From positions 85,726,670-85,790,669 of the forward strand of contig OZ021729.1 of assembly GCA_963978545.1 (NCBI GenBank): a DNA stretch of 64,000 nucleotides, written 5' to 3'. Position numbers and translations under genes: made by a program. Shown here in pieces: positions 1-13,800 of this stretch. This DNA comes from Linyphia triangularis (lineage: Eukaryota > Arthropoda > Arachnida > Araneae > Linyphiidae). Each line of letters begins with the position of its first letter. The first letter of the stretch is position 1. A model generated the notes under the pieces. It did not search any database. It was not told the origin of the DNA and saw nothing but the letters and a program-made list of their open reading frames with translations.

Positions 1-492
1 GATCTAGTGCCTCATTTTTTAAACTTTTGGTGAAAAACAGTTTTTCTGAACGCTTTTCGACTTTTTTTCGCTTTGAATAATGGAATCGCATTCACTTCAC
101 CATGAGTTTCGTTCGATGTTCTGTTTGCAACTCAAGAAACCGTCATCGTTTCATTCTTAATAGGTACCTGGTTTATCCCAAAAACGTGATATTTCCTTGC
201 AGAAAGATTCATTCGGTGTTTCTTTCCCTAACAAGAGTTTGTGCCATCTGAAGCTCTCTGATCAAGAAGTTCTTCAAATCACCCTAATTCGAAGACCTGA
301 CAAAAGAATTATCGATAACGTTAACCTAATCCTGAAGTTTCACATTTCCTGATAACTCGAAGACTTATCGGATATTCGTTCATCTCCAAGAAGTTATCAA
401 CAGTTCTGCGATTCTTTCCCAATCCCATCTCAGTCTTAAAAAACCACTTGTCAATCCTGTCAACCGATCCAAGTTCAAAACAACGCCCACAG
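1..492. other. Region upstream of the RGK start codon; probable 5' UTR or promoter side
   Basis: This stretch precedes the first ATG of the RGK gene. I see no repeat family that recurs elsewhere in the window and no clear TATA box. It is probably 5' UTR, an upstream non-coding exon or proximal promoter. Small open frames on the other strand at 321-719 are shadows of the coding exon. Confidence 0.4.
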
Positions 493-780
493 ATGGCGAC
501 ACGAACGGTCATCTCGCGATCGCCCTCCAAATCCCGAAGTAGGTCTTCGGAAAAAGTGCTGGACAACGGCGGATCCCCGGAGAATAGGCTGGCCGCTCCA
601 ACATTCCGGATGGTCACTAAGAGTCCGAGTCCGTGCAGCAACCGCAGGGCATCTGCTGTCCATTTTTCGGAGACCAGAACTGGCAACCACCACAACAGGT
701 CAAGATCACTGCGGGCCAAGAGACACTCGGCCTATATACCACAGTCTCAGAGTGCTACGCAGCTGGCAGACCATTCCACG
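493..780 (+). CDS. Rgk: RGK exon 1 (residues 1-96, disordered Ser/Arg-rich N terminus)
   Basis: The exon starts at the first in-frame ATG (G at +4) and ends at CACG|GTAACA in phase 0. The peptide is rich in RSxS-type motifs, including RSRSLRAKRHS, which resemble 14-3-3 or basophilic-kinase sites in RGK N termini. The frame reads on past the donor only into a poly-T tract and then a stop, which supports splicing there. The exon is joined to exon 2 from phase and family resemblance; a missed small exon in the 7.4-kb intron cannot be excluded. Confidence 0.75.
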
Positions 781-3700
781 GTAACAATTTGTTATTGGTT
801 AAGTTTTTTTTTTTTTTTTTTTAGTAATGAACCTTCTTTATAATTTAATTAGTTCTATTAAGTTTACTTCATTCCACGATAACAATTCGCGTTTGGTTAA
901 TTTTTTTCTTTTATTTAGTTACGAACGTTCTTTATAACTTAATTAGTTCTATCAAGTTCATTTCATTCCATAGTAACAATTCGTGTTTGGTTGAGTTTTT
1001 CTTTTTATTTAGTTGCGAACGTTCTTTATAACTTAATTAGTTCTATGAAGTTTACTTCATTCCACGGTAACAATTCGTGTTTGGTTGAGTTTTTCTTTTT
1101 ATTTAGTTGCGAACGTTCTTTATAACTTAATTAGTTCTATCAAGTTTACTTCATTCCACGGTAACAATTCGCGTTTGGTTAAGTTTTTTTTTTTTTTAAG
1201 TAACGAACCTTTTTTATAACTTAATTAGTTCTATTAAGTTTACTTCATTCCATGGCAGCAATTCGTTTTTGGTAAAATTTGTCTAGTTTAATTACAAACG
1301 TTTTGTTTTAGCTGATTCAGTTCTTCCAAGTTTATTTCCTTCCACTATAACAATTCGTTTTTGGTAAATAATGAAGTTCTGTAATTTATTTTTAGACGAG
1401 TAATTTATTTAGTTCTATCGAGTTTCCTTCACTTCATTGTAACAATTCATTTCGTTTAATAACAAATATTCAGTACAACTTATTTAGTTCTATTGTTTAC
1501 TTTATTCTACGATAACAATTTGTTTTTGATGATTTTTTTCTTCTTCTTCTAGTGTCGAACGTTCTATTGAATTTATTTAGCTCAATCAAGTTTATTTTAT
1601 CACCAATTCGTTTAGATGAAATTTGCGTTGTTTAATAACGAACGTTTTATGCAACTTATTTAGTTCTCCCAAGCTAACTTGAATAACGAATGAGTTATTC
1701 AAGTTAGAATTAATACATTACAACAAATTGATTTAGATATGTCTAGTTTTCTTTGCTTTAAACATGGATTTGGAATATTTTATTCAATGTTATTTTATTT
1801 TACAGAACATATTTAGTCGGACGAGTTTATTCCTGTTACTTACATTGCACGAAACTTGACTCACTTTGGTGATATTTACTTTTATTTATTAGCATTTTAA
1901 AAATACTTCGTGAAATAACTTAGACACTAATTTACTCAGTTTTGGCATATTTTAATTTAGACCACTGCATCAAATTTCTTTAGTTGAATTATTACATTCA
2001 ACATTCTTGCACATTCCCTCTCTTAGCAAACTTGCAATTTCGAGGAAATCCTATACTAAACTCCAACTTAACTTGACATCACTAGACGATAGATCTTCAC
2101 CGTGCTCATAAGCAATTAATCCATTTTAGCGGAGTGAAGACATAATGCTCGCCAAACCTTATAGCCTTTTGTTCTCTACATGGTTGTAATTTGGCGAACA
2201 TTATGCTTTCACTCCGCCAAAATGGATTAAATACCTATGAGCACTGTGACGATCTACCGTCTAGTGATGTCAAGTTAAATTGAAGTTTAGTATAGTAAGA
2301 ATAATTTCCCTTACTCGCTATATTATAATATTTGAGTCCAGTGCATTTAGAAACTACTTTGTACAAAACCTTGAAATTTGGTGAGTAGGTACGAAAATGA
2401 TCACATCATGAAATGACATAAATTTAATACTAGAAAATTGAGTCTGATATGTTTTATTTTATATTGGAAATCCTTACGTCAATGTTTACCTGCATTAGTC
2501 TTTTGGTATTTTTTTTTTTATAATAGATAAAAATGAAATGAAAACATTTCATGTCTTTTCAAGAAGTTATAATTTTCGTACCTACTCACCAAATGCTAAG
2601 GTTTTCTAGAAAGTAGTTTCTAAATGCACTGGGCTCGAAGACCGTAACATGGCGAGTATAGGGAATGATCCTTACTATGACTTCCTTTTCTTCCAGTTTC
2701 TTTCTTAAGTCTCTTAGCGACAGTCTTTGTACATGCTGGAGAAAATCTGTTATTCTTCACTGAAAAACCGAGCAACGATATTTTTAAATCCTTTATATTA
2801 ACTTCGATTTTAGGCTTGTAGGTGGTTGTGTATGTCGATGGCGGACAAATTTGCGGAGGCCTAATTAGCCCCCCCCCCTCCCCTCACCCCGTCATCCAAT
2901 CGAGCTGAAACTTGGCATATAGATTCGATGTCGATGACAACGCATTCTATCAAATTTTGGGGGCTGTTACTGTCACTAAAAGGTTGCTTTTACGAAAGAG
3001 TAATATACCAACTTTCCGTTATCCAATCGTGCAGAAATAGCACTTAACCGATCATTGAAGAAATTCTTTCCTGCTGCCAAAATTGTTTTAATAAATAAAT
3101 AATAAAATTGTTCTAATCAGAATAAATAAAAGATATCTGGATGTGAATGCATAAAAAGTCACGTACATTTTTAACGAAGAGACTTTGAAAGGTTGTTTAC
3201 CGCATATTTTGTCGATAGAGATGTTTTTAATATTTAAAATTAAATGCAAATTCCAAGCACACGCTGACCACAGAAACGGCTCTGTGTTAATGAATATAAA
3301 AAATTGGCTATGCATGTAAAGGAATTTATATTAATGGGTTTTTATGGGTTAGATTTTTCCTTATTCAACCTTTATTTAGTTTCCTATTTATTTCATTGCA
3401 ATGAAACCTTAACTTTTTATAATTCAATTTAGTTGTCAATTAGTAAATGATAATTAGTGTTAAGCCATAGTCGAAAGGAATATTTTTAGCAGTGTATATT
3501 ATTTTTTTTAGTTCGCATTAGAAAAACAATTATTTAACAAATCTATATTAGTTTAATTATAAGAAAAATAACAGTGGGAAAATAGAAAATAAAAAAGTTC
3601 TGAAAAGTATAAATATATATTTCGTAAGTTTAATAAAATGTTTTATTTATTTAGAATGGCATTACTTTGATTTTTTTATTAAAATAGTTTTTATATGAGT

Positions 3701-6700
3701 TTCGATTGTTAACAGTTTACATACATAAAGCTGGAACTTCAAAAGGCTCAACAAGAGATAATAATATACATTTTGTGATAAATCGAAGGCCACAGAAGAG
3801 ATATTTTGTTTTAAGCATTTTATTTTTTCTCTTTTTACTGTCATTCAAGTCAATTTAATGGACAATACCCGCATTTTTATTTAATTGTGTTTATTCAATT
3901 CTAAATGTTTCGAAAAGGAAAATAAACACAAAAATTTCTGCTCAATTAATTTTTTTTTTTTTTTTTTTTTAATTTGCAACCTAAATTCACCTGTTAGACT
4001 TTGGTGAGAAAACGATTCATTCGGATTACATTGAATGTGATATCACTTGATCTGAAACAACTTGGCTTGAAACGCAGCAGCGGAAACCAGTTTTGCAAGT
4101 TTCTCGCAAATCGCGCCAACCTGTACGGGTTATGGCAACTGTCTACCAAACCTACGCCAACTATTTGGCAGAAACCTCACGATATCCACACAGAATGGAA
4201 GGATGTCATGACGTCGCAGCTATAGGGAAGTGTTTTGATAGGACTGCTTTTGGCTCGGTTTTGGGGTATTTTCTTTTCTTAATATTTAAATAGCTAATTT
4301 TTTTTAAAGAAGTTTTGTTTAAATATTTGGAATCAGAAAGAAATTCTTCATGAATATAAACTAATTTAACTTAAAAAAAAAAAAAAAAAAAAAAAAATGC
4401 GGGAATCGTCCATTGTTAACTTTATAAAATAATTGTCCATTTACTTAAGATTTCATTAAATTTTTCTTTTTGTTAGTTAGGAGAACTAATTACAAGATTT
4501 TTTTGTATGGAGCCATTTGTTTTAGGAGGCAGGTACTGCAAATAATTGGAGCATTTCATATCAAACAAACACATAAAAGTATCAAAAACAGAATTGAACA
4601 ATTTGCAACAGAATTGCAATTTTGCTAAATTGTTATTTTCATAAGAAAAAGAAAAGATAAACATAACCAATAGTATGTGTGAATTCCATTTTTCTTATGC
4701 ATACATGGCTGTGAAAATTGACTTTTTTTTTTACATTTTAGGTATTACAAAATGAATTGTAGTACAGAAAAAGTAAATTCCTAGTTGGCGTGGATGGGTT
4801 GGCGTATTTTTGAAAAGTTGGCGACGTTACCAATTCAAAATGGCGGCTGATTTGAAATTCTCAAGACACAGCATTCCAATTCGATTTACCATAAAAATGC
4901 CGTTGAAATTTTATTCGGGGCAAGAAGTAGGGTGCTAAATGTGCAACTTTATCGCATAGCGGCCCCAAATTCTCTTGGCGATATTTACACGTCGAATAAG
5001 AGCAGACCCAGAAAAATCCGGTACCTTTGCTTTGCTTTTGATTTCAAACTGCTTTGGAATTAAATTTTTTTGGGTGACACCTTCTGATTTTTTAGATTTT
5101 AACGAGAAATCAAATCGTTTATTTTTTCTTTACCGTAAAATTATTTTTCTCTTTTAAATCCAGTTTTTAATTAGCCAATGTTATTACGTCATCGTTGACT
5201 TCAAGGTCAGGAGATTTTTTTTCTTCAATTTCTTTAATTAGATCGTTTGATATCAAATGATATCTACAAATGAGAACAATTCAAAACCGTATTGCGTGCG
5301 TGACTTGTTACAAATTGCACAAACAAAACATGTAATTGTCACAATATATCTACCCGTGGTAAGCAGATATTGGAAAGAATAATGACTTTTTTTTATTTGG
5401 TAATCCTCTGCTCTTTAAATTTTAGTGAAAAAAGGTAAAGATGAAGTAACAAGTTTCAATAAATAATATGTTACTGCTGAGGTGATGTAACTTTTATTGC
5501 CACATTGACTCATTTATAAAAGATGAAAGTATTTGTCACCAGGGAAGAGAAATCGTCTGTACACTTCCATATTCAAAATTAAAGAGCGGTAGGTTACCAA
5601 ATAAAAAAAAAGGAATGGTCATTATTTGGCAAGATATGATACATTTGCCCATCGGATTTGGTTCAACTCATTCAAAGTTCATTGTTCGAACAGTTTCGGC
5701 CAATTTCCTCCCAGCAGACCAGTGAATTCATACTCTTCTTTTTTTCTCTCTATTCTATACTGAATGATGTTCGGTGAGATTTCTAAACTTGTCTCTCGGA
5801 GCATAACGTAATCACTGTACCGTATTAATGCTATTTTGAAGTGGTGCATTCAAGAGGATCGAAAGGAAGTCTTTAGTAATGCTCGTTCCCGCTATCTTCT
5901 GGCCCAGTGCATTTAGAAACTACTTTCTATAACCACCTTGTAATATGGTGAGAAGGTACGAAAGTGATCACTGAATGAAATGACATGAATAAAAAACTCG
6001 AAAAAAGCGTCGAATATATTTTATATTTGAATTCCTTGCGTCAATGCCTAATATGCAGTGTAGAGGTCTGCGATATATCGATACGACGATATTTTTTATC
6101 GATATTTCTAAAAAATATCGATATTAAGAATATCGATAAAAGTCACCAATATATCGATATTTTCAAACGTTTTTAGTTTTTTGATGATCGTTTTGTAGTT
6201 CCATGTGTTTTTTTTCGATTTTCTTTATTCCCTTTTCAAAAACTTCAAAACTAAAGTTTGAACTACTTGATTGAGAGAGTTGAAATGGCACTAATATTCA
6301 ATATTTTACCATACACTTAAAAGCTATTGAAAATTATCTAAATTTTTCTTAAAATCACTGCACCAATGAAGCGAAAATATAACTGTTTTTTTTTTTTTTT
6401 TTGTAATAGATCCATTTCAGTTGAAAAAGTAGTCACCGTACAAAAAAGCAATCATGAAAAGTAGAAATTTGCCCCGAAAAACTTTGTTTCTGGCAAAATT
6501 GAAAAAAAAAAAAAAAAAAAAAATCATGTATCGATATATCAATATTTTTTTCAATACAACCATAAAGTATCGATATTTATTATGATCAATATTTCCGACC
6601 TCTAATACACTAGCTCCATCTGGTTTTGTCTTTTGCTGTTTTAATTTTAATTTATAACAGACAGACTTTAAATGAAAACAATTTATATCATTTCATTTAG

Positions 6701-9700
6701 TGATCATTTTCGTATCTACTCGCCAAATGCAAAGTAGTTTTTATAGAAAGTAGTTTCTAAATGCACCGGGAGATTGCAACATAGCGAGTATAGGGAATGA
6801 TCCTTACTAGGTTGGTTGTTTTGAGATTATCTGGCGCCGTCAGCAACACGAGGGATATAATGCGCCGAAACAATCGTCATTAGACAAGCCAACATACATT
6901 TACAAACACCCATGCCTTACACGGGACTCGCAACCCGTAACCTCGCGGACTAGAAGATAGCACGCTAACAACTATATCGTTGATCCTTACTCAGGGCCTG
7001 ATTTAGAATTTTTTTTACTGTAGGCCCAATATTCAGAGAGGGGCCCCAATAGCAAATATTTATTTCCTTACGTCACAATATTACCAGATCAAACTACATT
7101 CGTTAAGACTAACTTTTTACAATTAAAACTCATAGTTTACTTTCACACGATTTTTTTGTTATAATTAGTATGATCTTGATTTGCTCAAAACTTTTGAATT
7201 AATCAAGACTCCCCATGAACATTGATTTTAAAGCACACTTTCCTGTATTTTAAAATTACATTTTACCACAGAGGGTTCACAAATTATATAATAATAAAGA
7301 TTACTTAATTTTATAACAATAATTGTAAATAATACAAAGTAACCTTTCCACTGTTTCCACGATCTCACCAAAAAGGAGGGCCAAAAAAGTCCACGGAAGA
7401 GCCTGCAAACCAACCAATCATAAAGATTCTTCCATTTCATAATATAAGAAGTTGTATATGGTTGATTGGTGAACATCTCTTTACAAGAGGCGAGAGAAGG
7501 AGAACAGCGGCGTAAAGCCCTCGTCTCCGTGTACATATGAAGAAGTTGTATATGATTGGCTGAACCGGAAAGATTTGCTTAGTTAGGTTTTATTAGGTTA
7601 ATCTATCTAATTTTACTCTCTGTGACTATAAAAAATATGGAATTTGCGGATGTGTAACTAAAAAAAATTTATTATTTTTGTTCAGTACTTCCCATAAAAA
7701 GACCATTATATTTAAAATTTTCAGAAAACTTTCAAAATTTGGGGGCCCCTAGGCCCGGGCCTAATGGTAAATCAGGCCCTGTCCTTACTAGGACTACATC
7801 CTCTTAACCTCCTATGTTGAATAGTTATTCCTGTACGAAACTTATATTCGAAGGAAACCAATGCCGTACCACTCGTCGTAGTAACCCCGAAAACTTTAGC
7901 GCCGGAAGTGGGCGTGGTCATGTGATCGGAAGTGGGAGTGGGAAGGGTGTGGTTTAGTGACGTCATCGAACGGGTGCGTTCTGATTGGTTGGGGGGGTGT
8001 CCGGAAGTCGGGTTGAGTTGTTTTACTTTGCTGCAGCTGAGTTGTGCTGTTTTTCTCCTGCTTTAGTTTTGGTTTTGTTTTCGTTATAGGCTGATGTTGG
8101 TGACGTCACAGTGGGTATTTCATTAGAGTTTAGTTTTTACGGAATGGCAACACTTGTTAGTTTTGCTTTCCCCCGCAAGTGTGACTCAACTAACTGTTCC
8201 TAATTCCAGCAGAGGTCCTCCATCAGTCACTCCCTGTCCGTTCCGTCCGGCGAAGAGGGCCACCTGGTGAGAAACTTCAGCGTCACCTCGAAGGGCATCG
8301 TGAACAGGGGCGACTCCTTCAGGTCCAAGTCCAGGTCCACCTCCCTGTGCTCGACGCCCACCTCCCCGAACTCCTCCTCCGAGTCCGCCTTTCCCGCCTT
8401 CGACGACGCAGGGGCGTCCTCCTCCTCGGTGCCAATCCCCGCCAAGGACGTCCGGAAGTACACGGTGTGGCTGATGGGATGCAACGGAGTGGGCAAGTCG
8501 GCCATCAGGAACCAGTTCATGACTTCCGAGTATATTTGCCAATACGATAACTGGAAAGGTGAGTGAGGGAATCTCCTCTCTTTTTTTTTAAAAATCCTTT
8601 ATCTTGATACTAACTTCGATTTTGAGTGTGTGTAGGGAGGGGGGGGGGGGTGTCGATGGCGGTAAAATCGCCTAATTAACCTCCTTTCCGTTATTCAATG
8701 GAGTTGAAACTTGGCAGATAGATTCGATGACAACTCATTCTATCAAACTTTGATGGCTGTCATTAACCCTTACAGGACCATAAGATGTCCAAGACTAAAT
8801 ATGCCAATACAACACAATATTTTAGCTATTGTGGGTGTAAAGTAAGAGAATATCACCAGAAAAACATAGCAGGGTGTACAGGTTTCCTGTAATTTCATGG
8901 GAAATATTTTTCCCCTATGGACCATAAAATTAAATAAACGAAGAGTTAGGTTTATTATATCGGTATTTTATTTATTGCTTTGTAGTACAAAAAACGTAAT
9001 AAAAATTACCAGAAAAGTAAAATAAATAGTTAGTTATGATATTCTACGAAACAATTTCGTTTACTTGTGAAGCACAAGTGGACATTGCACATAACACATT
9101 TATTATGTGTCCTATTTTCTATGCGTTTTTTTTTTATTTTTTCAGAAACACATTTGCCGCCTTGGACATACGTTTTATTTTGACATTCAGTAAGAAAAAT
9201 ATCGATTCAATAATAATTGAACAATCGATAACGATTTTTGTAGAAGGGAAAAATATTTCCCTTGAGCGTGAAAGGGTTAAAAGGTGGCTTTTACGGAATA
9301 TTACTAAACCAACTTGACATCATCCAATCGCGCTGAAATCAACATTGGTTGGTTGGTTGGTTGGTTGAACTCCCGGCTGGGAGTGGAAAGAAAGGACTTT
9401 GCGAACTAGCACCTGCCTCCGCGTACGTATGTGAGAGAACCAAATCTCTGGAACAGGTTGAGAACAAAAGAACTAATAATAATAATAAAAATAAAAGTTG
9501 TCAAATCATTTCGGAGCAGAAGGAATCTTGTAATGCTTTCTCCGGGTGAGATCGAGAAAGAAAATCAGCGTTTAACTGATCATTGAAGAAACTCTTTACT
9601 GTTGCCAAAATTGCTTTAATAAATAATAAAATTGTTTTGATCAAAATAAAAGATATTTCGAAGCGAGTGCATAAATTCACGTTCATTTTTAATAAATAAG

Positions 9701-10830
9701 TTTTGAAACGTAGTTTGCCGCACATTTTGCTGATAGAAATGTTTTTTAATATTTAAACAGAAACGGCGCTTTGTTAATAAATTTTAAAATTTGGCGATGT
9801 ATATAAAGGATTTATATTAAAAAATTTGTTTTTAAGATTTATAATATTCAGGGTCTTTTGATGTTCCAATTGCAGGGTAGTTTATCTAGGAAAATATATA
9901 TTTTTCGAATTAATTTTTCGTGAACTAACTAAAAATTAAATTCGTAAATAAACATTTTTACGCTAAAACCAAGCATTGAAATTATATGTATTTGAATTAT
10001 AAAGTTTGCATATTATAAAGTTAAAACCTTTGAGAATTTGAAAAAATTGTTATTATTATTATTTTATAAATATTGTATTTTGAATGCTAAATTCTAGTCG
10101 TGTTTTCTTGTGCTCTTCTTAGTTTTTATATATTTTTTTGCCTTTTTAGTTGATTGCATAAAATTAATTATTGAAAATACCATCAATGCATTACATATTA
10201 TATAGCTTACAAATAAAATTTTATTTTTTAATGAACCTAAATATAAAAAATAAAATTCAACTGTTACATAAAAATTTAATTTAAAAAATGAAATAGAATG
10301 ATCGAAGTATGTCATCAAATGTAAACCATTTGCACTATTAACTCATGAAAAAGATTTTTTTTTTTTTTTAAATGGGTTAAGAAACTTGCTTGAGATAAAA
10401 CTTAATATATTTGTAACAGAGAAGATGAATTTTTCATTATGAGCTCAGCCTAAAGGGGAATATAATGAAATGGTAAAAAAAAAATAATCATGGTATACAA
10501 TTCTAGGAAGCTAGATGTGTTTAAATCTAACTGGCAACATCCAAGTAATAGTTATTCATTACTTTTACAATTACAATGTTTTTTTTTTATTATTGGAATG
10601 CTCATGTTATAATGATAATGAAGAGAAATTTACTTGGAAGTTTTAATTAAATGTAGATTAATTAAAACTACAAATGTGAATTTTATTAAATTACACCTGA
10701 ACATTTGAGAATTAAAAAGATAAACAGAAGAAAAATAAAACTATAAAGATTCTACATCGCTCGAAGAATCATTTTCATCCTTCTTTTTTCCAAAAAACGT
10801 TCTTTGCAGATTTCCTTTTCTAGAAGTTGC

Positions 10831-10861
<31 letters not shown>

Positions 10862-13800
10862 ATGTGCTTGACCAATATGAAATTGCATATTTATAATGCA
10901 TAAACATATCCTGTTCTCAAAGCACATTTGTACCTGAGCATTTGATTCCTTGGTGCAACATCTTTTCATAGTAAGTAACAGAAATGTTATCACTCTGGCA
11001 TATTTTATTTCTTGAAGAATCTTAAACTTGGGCATAGTTGATATTCCTGCTGATAAATATTTTCTTTCACAAGACTTTGGCCAGAACCTACAAGTGGAAT
11101 TATTTACACAATAGAACATATATCTGAATAGTTTTGCTTTGAGAATAGCATGCCACCTCCGTCAGGGCTAAATAGAAGAAAAAGAAAAAAAAGAAGAAAA
11201 AATGAAGATGACGAGAATATTTTGTGTTGCTTGTCATGACTGTAATAAACAAAAGCAACACTAGCGTCCATAACTAATATAGATATTTAATTATTACCCT
11301 GGTCCTTATAAGCCCAAGGGTATTGTTTTCGTTTGTTCAAAAGTGAGGTCTGCACTTTTTAAAGGTATGGCTTAAAAGGCTTCAATTAACATCAGCCGCT
11401 GCCTGTTCCCGATGGGGGAAGTTATATGAACAAGTTTGCGGGTAGTACTATATTGGCTGTACCTTTGAAACTTCTCATACTGCAAATTCCATACTGACTT
11501 CTTTTTCATTGTGCAAGGACCAAACGGCACTACGCTGGCCGTCTTGTTGAAACTTTTCATGGTGCAAGGGGCAAACCGCACTACGCTCTGTTAGTAATCA
11601 AGATAGCTGTGGCATGTTGTATGTCGTAGATAAGTTAAGTACGTTAGTAGTATCGAATGTATCGTCGGTGGTACCATTTCCGGTTTGTCGTTTTTCGTGA
11701 TAACTATGGCATGTTGGGTGTCGATGAACACGTCTTGAAGACCTATGACCGTTGCTGGTACCAAGTGTACCGTCGGTGGTACCATTTCCGGTTTGTTGTG
11801 ATAACTATGGCATGTTGGGTGTCGATAAACTCGTCTTGAAGACCTATATGACCGTTGCTGGTACCATTTCCGGTTTGCGATTTTTCGAGATAGCTATAGA
11901 ATGTTGCGTGTGATGCGTTGAATGTAGTCAATCAAGCTTTGTTGAATGCGTATTGAACATCTTTTTTAAAAAATGTTCTCATCCCAAGAAATGGAGGTAA
12001 AAGCATCGATATAGATAAACAACTGGATAGACTGCTTAACGCTGGGAAAATGAAGCCGTTGCCAGATGACGTTGGGGGGATAAAAAATACGGATTGTCGA
12101 GGATTGAAAATAAAATTTTGGGTTGTACACAGCAGAAATGTCAATAGTAGACCTTAATTAGTAATAATGTGCAAAAAAATATATACTCTAACATTTTACA
12201 AGGTTTTTCGCATTTCCATCCAACTATAAAAGAGAACTGTGATTGGTTAATCTTCCCACCAGCTTCGCAATCCCCGGCGCGCTTTTCTCTTTGCATTGAC
12301 AATGGAGCAGTCTATCCAGTTGTTTATCCATACCGATGGCTAAAAGCTTATTAAGGAAAAATCAATATTCTGTGAGCTCTCCTATACATTACTGAAGCTT
12401 CAAACATTATTACTTTCAATTACACATATATATTTACACAGGTAAAAAGTAATAGTAGTATATAAAAAACAAATAATAATATCAATGTTTGAGCCCGGAA
12501 TTCTTCCTAGTATTCATAACTTGTTACATTCAATTATGGTAACAGGAAAGAGTCTTTTCGATGGTCGGTTTAATGCTATTTTAGCGCGTTTGGATTACGG
12601 CAAGTTAGTTTATTAGTATTTCATAAAAGCGACCTTTTTGTGACATTTGCAGTCCTAAAATTTGATAGAATGCATTGTCATCGACATCGAATCTATCTGC
12701 CAAGTTTCAGATTGATTGGATAACGGCTAGGGGGTTAATTAGGTCTCAGCAGATTTGCACGCCATTGAAACACAACATCGAAGTTAATAAAAAGGATTTA
12801 AAAATGCGATCACGATCACGTTATTACATCACTTTCAAACAATCCCTCTTGATCGCAAATGCTATTCAGCAATGTTGTTATGGTGGACGCTTCACTTTTT
12901 TGAAATTTTACGGAAAAATAAGATAAAATTAGAAAAATCATCTGATGTAATGTAAGAACAACACTTAATGTCAAAAATAAAATTATTATTATATTACAAT
13001 TAATATTTGATAGAAATAAAAAAAAAATAGTTGAAACAATCTGCTAAATTAGCGTTGTCCAAATGTTTTAACTAGCTACAGTCACGAAGTTTTCTGGATC
13101 ATTTTAACTTTATATTGTAGATACTGGAATTTCAATTTGGGAAAATCATGAAAATTATCTGCAAATCTATTATAACGACGATTTATTACGACATTTATTA
13201 CGACATTTTATTAGCAACATAGAGGAATGGGTCAAAATCCACGAAAGAGTTCAAAATTGATATGAAATCACTAAGATAGGGTAGAATACTGCAAAATAAA
13301 ATAAAGTTATTGCCATGATTTTTTTTTTTTTTTTTTTTTTAATGTATAAAAAAATTCTTTCATTTGTCTGTTACTTAGTAATAAAAAAAAAAAAAAAAGT
13401 ATAAAGTATCTACAAACAGTTACAGAAAACATTAGAGTCCATGATACAAGAATCAATGGTCTATTCCTAGTTGAAGTGTAAATATCGCCAAACTAATTTG
13501 GCGCTATTTTGAAAACGATAAAATTCCACAATTGGCAACCCTTTTTTTTACCACACATACGACAGAGATTTTATGGTAACCCTAATTGGAATGCGACGGA
13601 AAAAAGATTTTTTTTTTTGATGACCATATTGAAATTAGGTTTTGTCTAACGGTGTATCGCCGCTACTTTTTGGTCTTGTTGCAACTTTTCAAATTCGCGC
13701 CAACCCGTACACGTAAACCAGAAAGTTACCAAATCAATGTCATTATTGCGAGTTCCTTTCTAAGTTTCCTTTTTTACTTTCAATTACCCATATGTATACA

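Larger units (their letters stand above)
5851..7806. mobile_element. MITE-2 copy 2, split by three nested insertions
   Basis: The left end AAGAGGATCGAAAGGAAGTC and the right end ATCCTCTTAACCTCC bracket MITE-2 sequence interrupted by the ATCGATA element (6061-6604), a SINE-1 (6809-6980) and a hAT element (6992-7781). Recognisable MITE-2 pieces are 5851-6060, 6605-6808 and 7782-7806. The insertions' target duplications allow their order to be read. Confidence 0.85.
8590..9815. mobile_element. Repeat family C, copy 2, carrying two nested insertions
   Basis: Family C sequence at 8590-8762, 9281-9343 and about 9563-9815 is interrupted by a piggyBac-like MITE (8767-9276) and a short insertion (about 9344-9562). 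A G-run lies at about 8637-8650. The ends carry AAATCC and its inverse GGATTTATAT. Confidence 0.75.

Noticed and set aside
321..719. 132-codon minus-strand frame opposite RGK exon 1
   Set aside because: Antisense shadow of a coding exon with a relatively high GC content; no family resemblance.
771..1690. CRISPR-like regular array
   Set aside because: Units are contiguous tandem repeats without unique spacers, in a eukaryotic intron.
8144..8203. In-frame ATG upstream of exon 2 as an alternative start
   Set aside because: The frame meets TAA at 8201-8203 before reaching exon 2.
9036..9317. 93-codon frame in the piggyBac-like MITE
   Set aside because: It crosses the element boundary and has no transposase motif.
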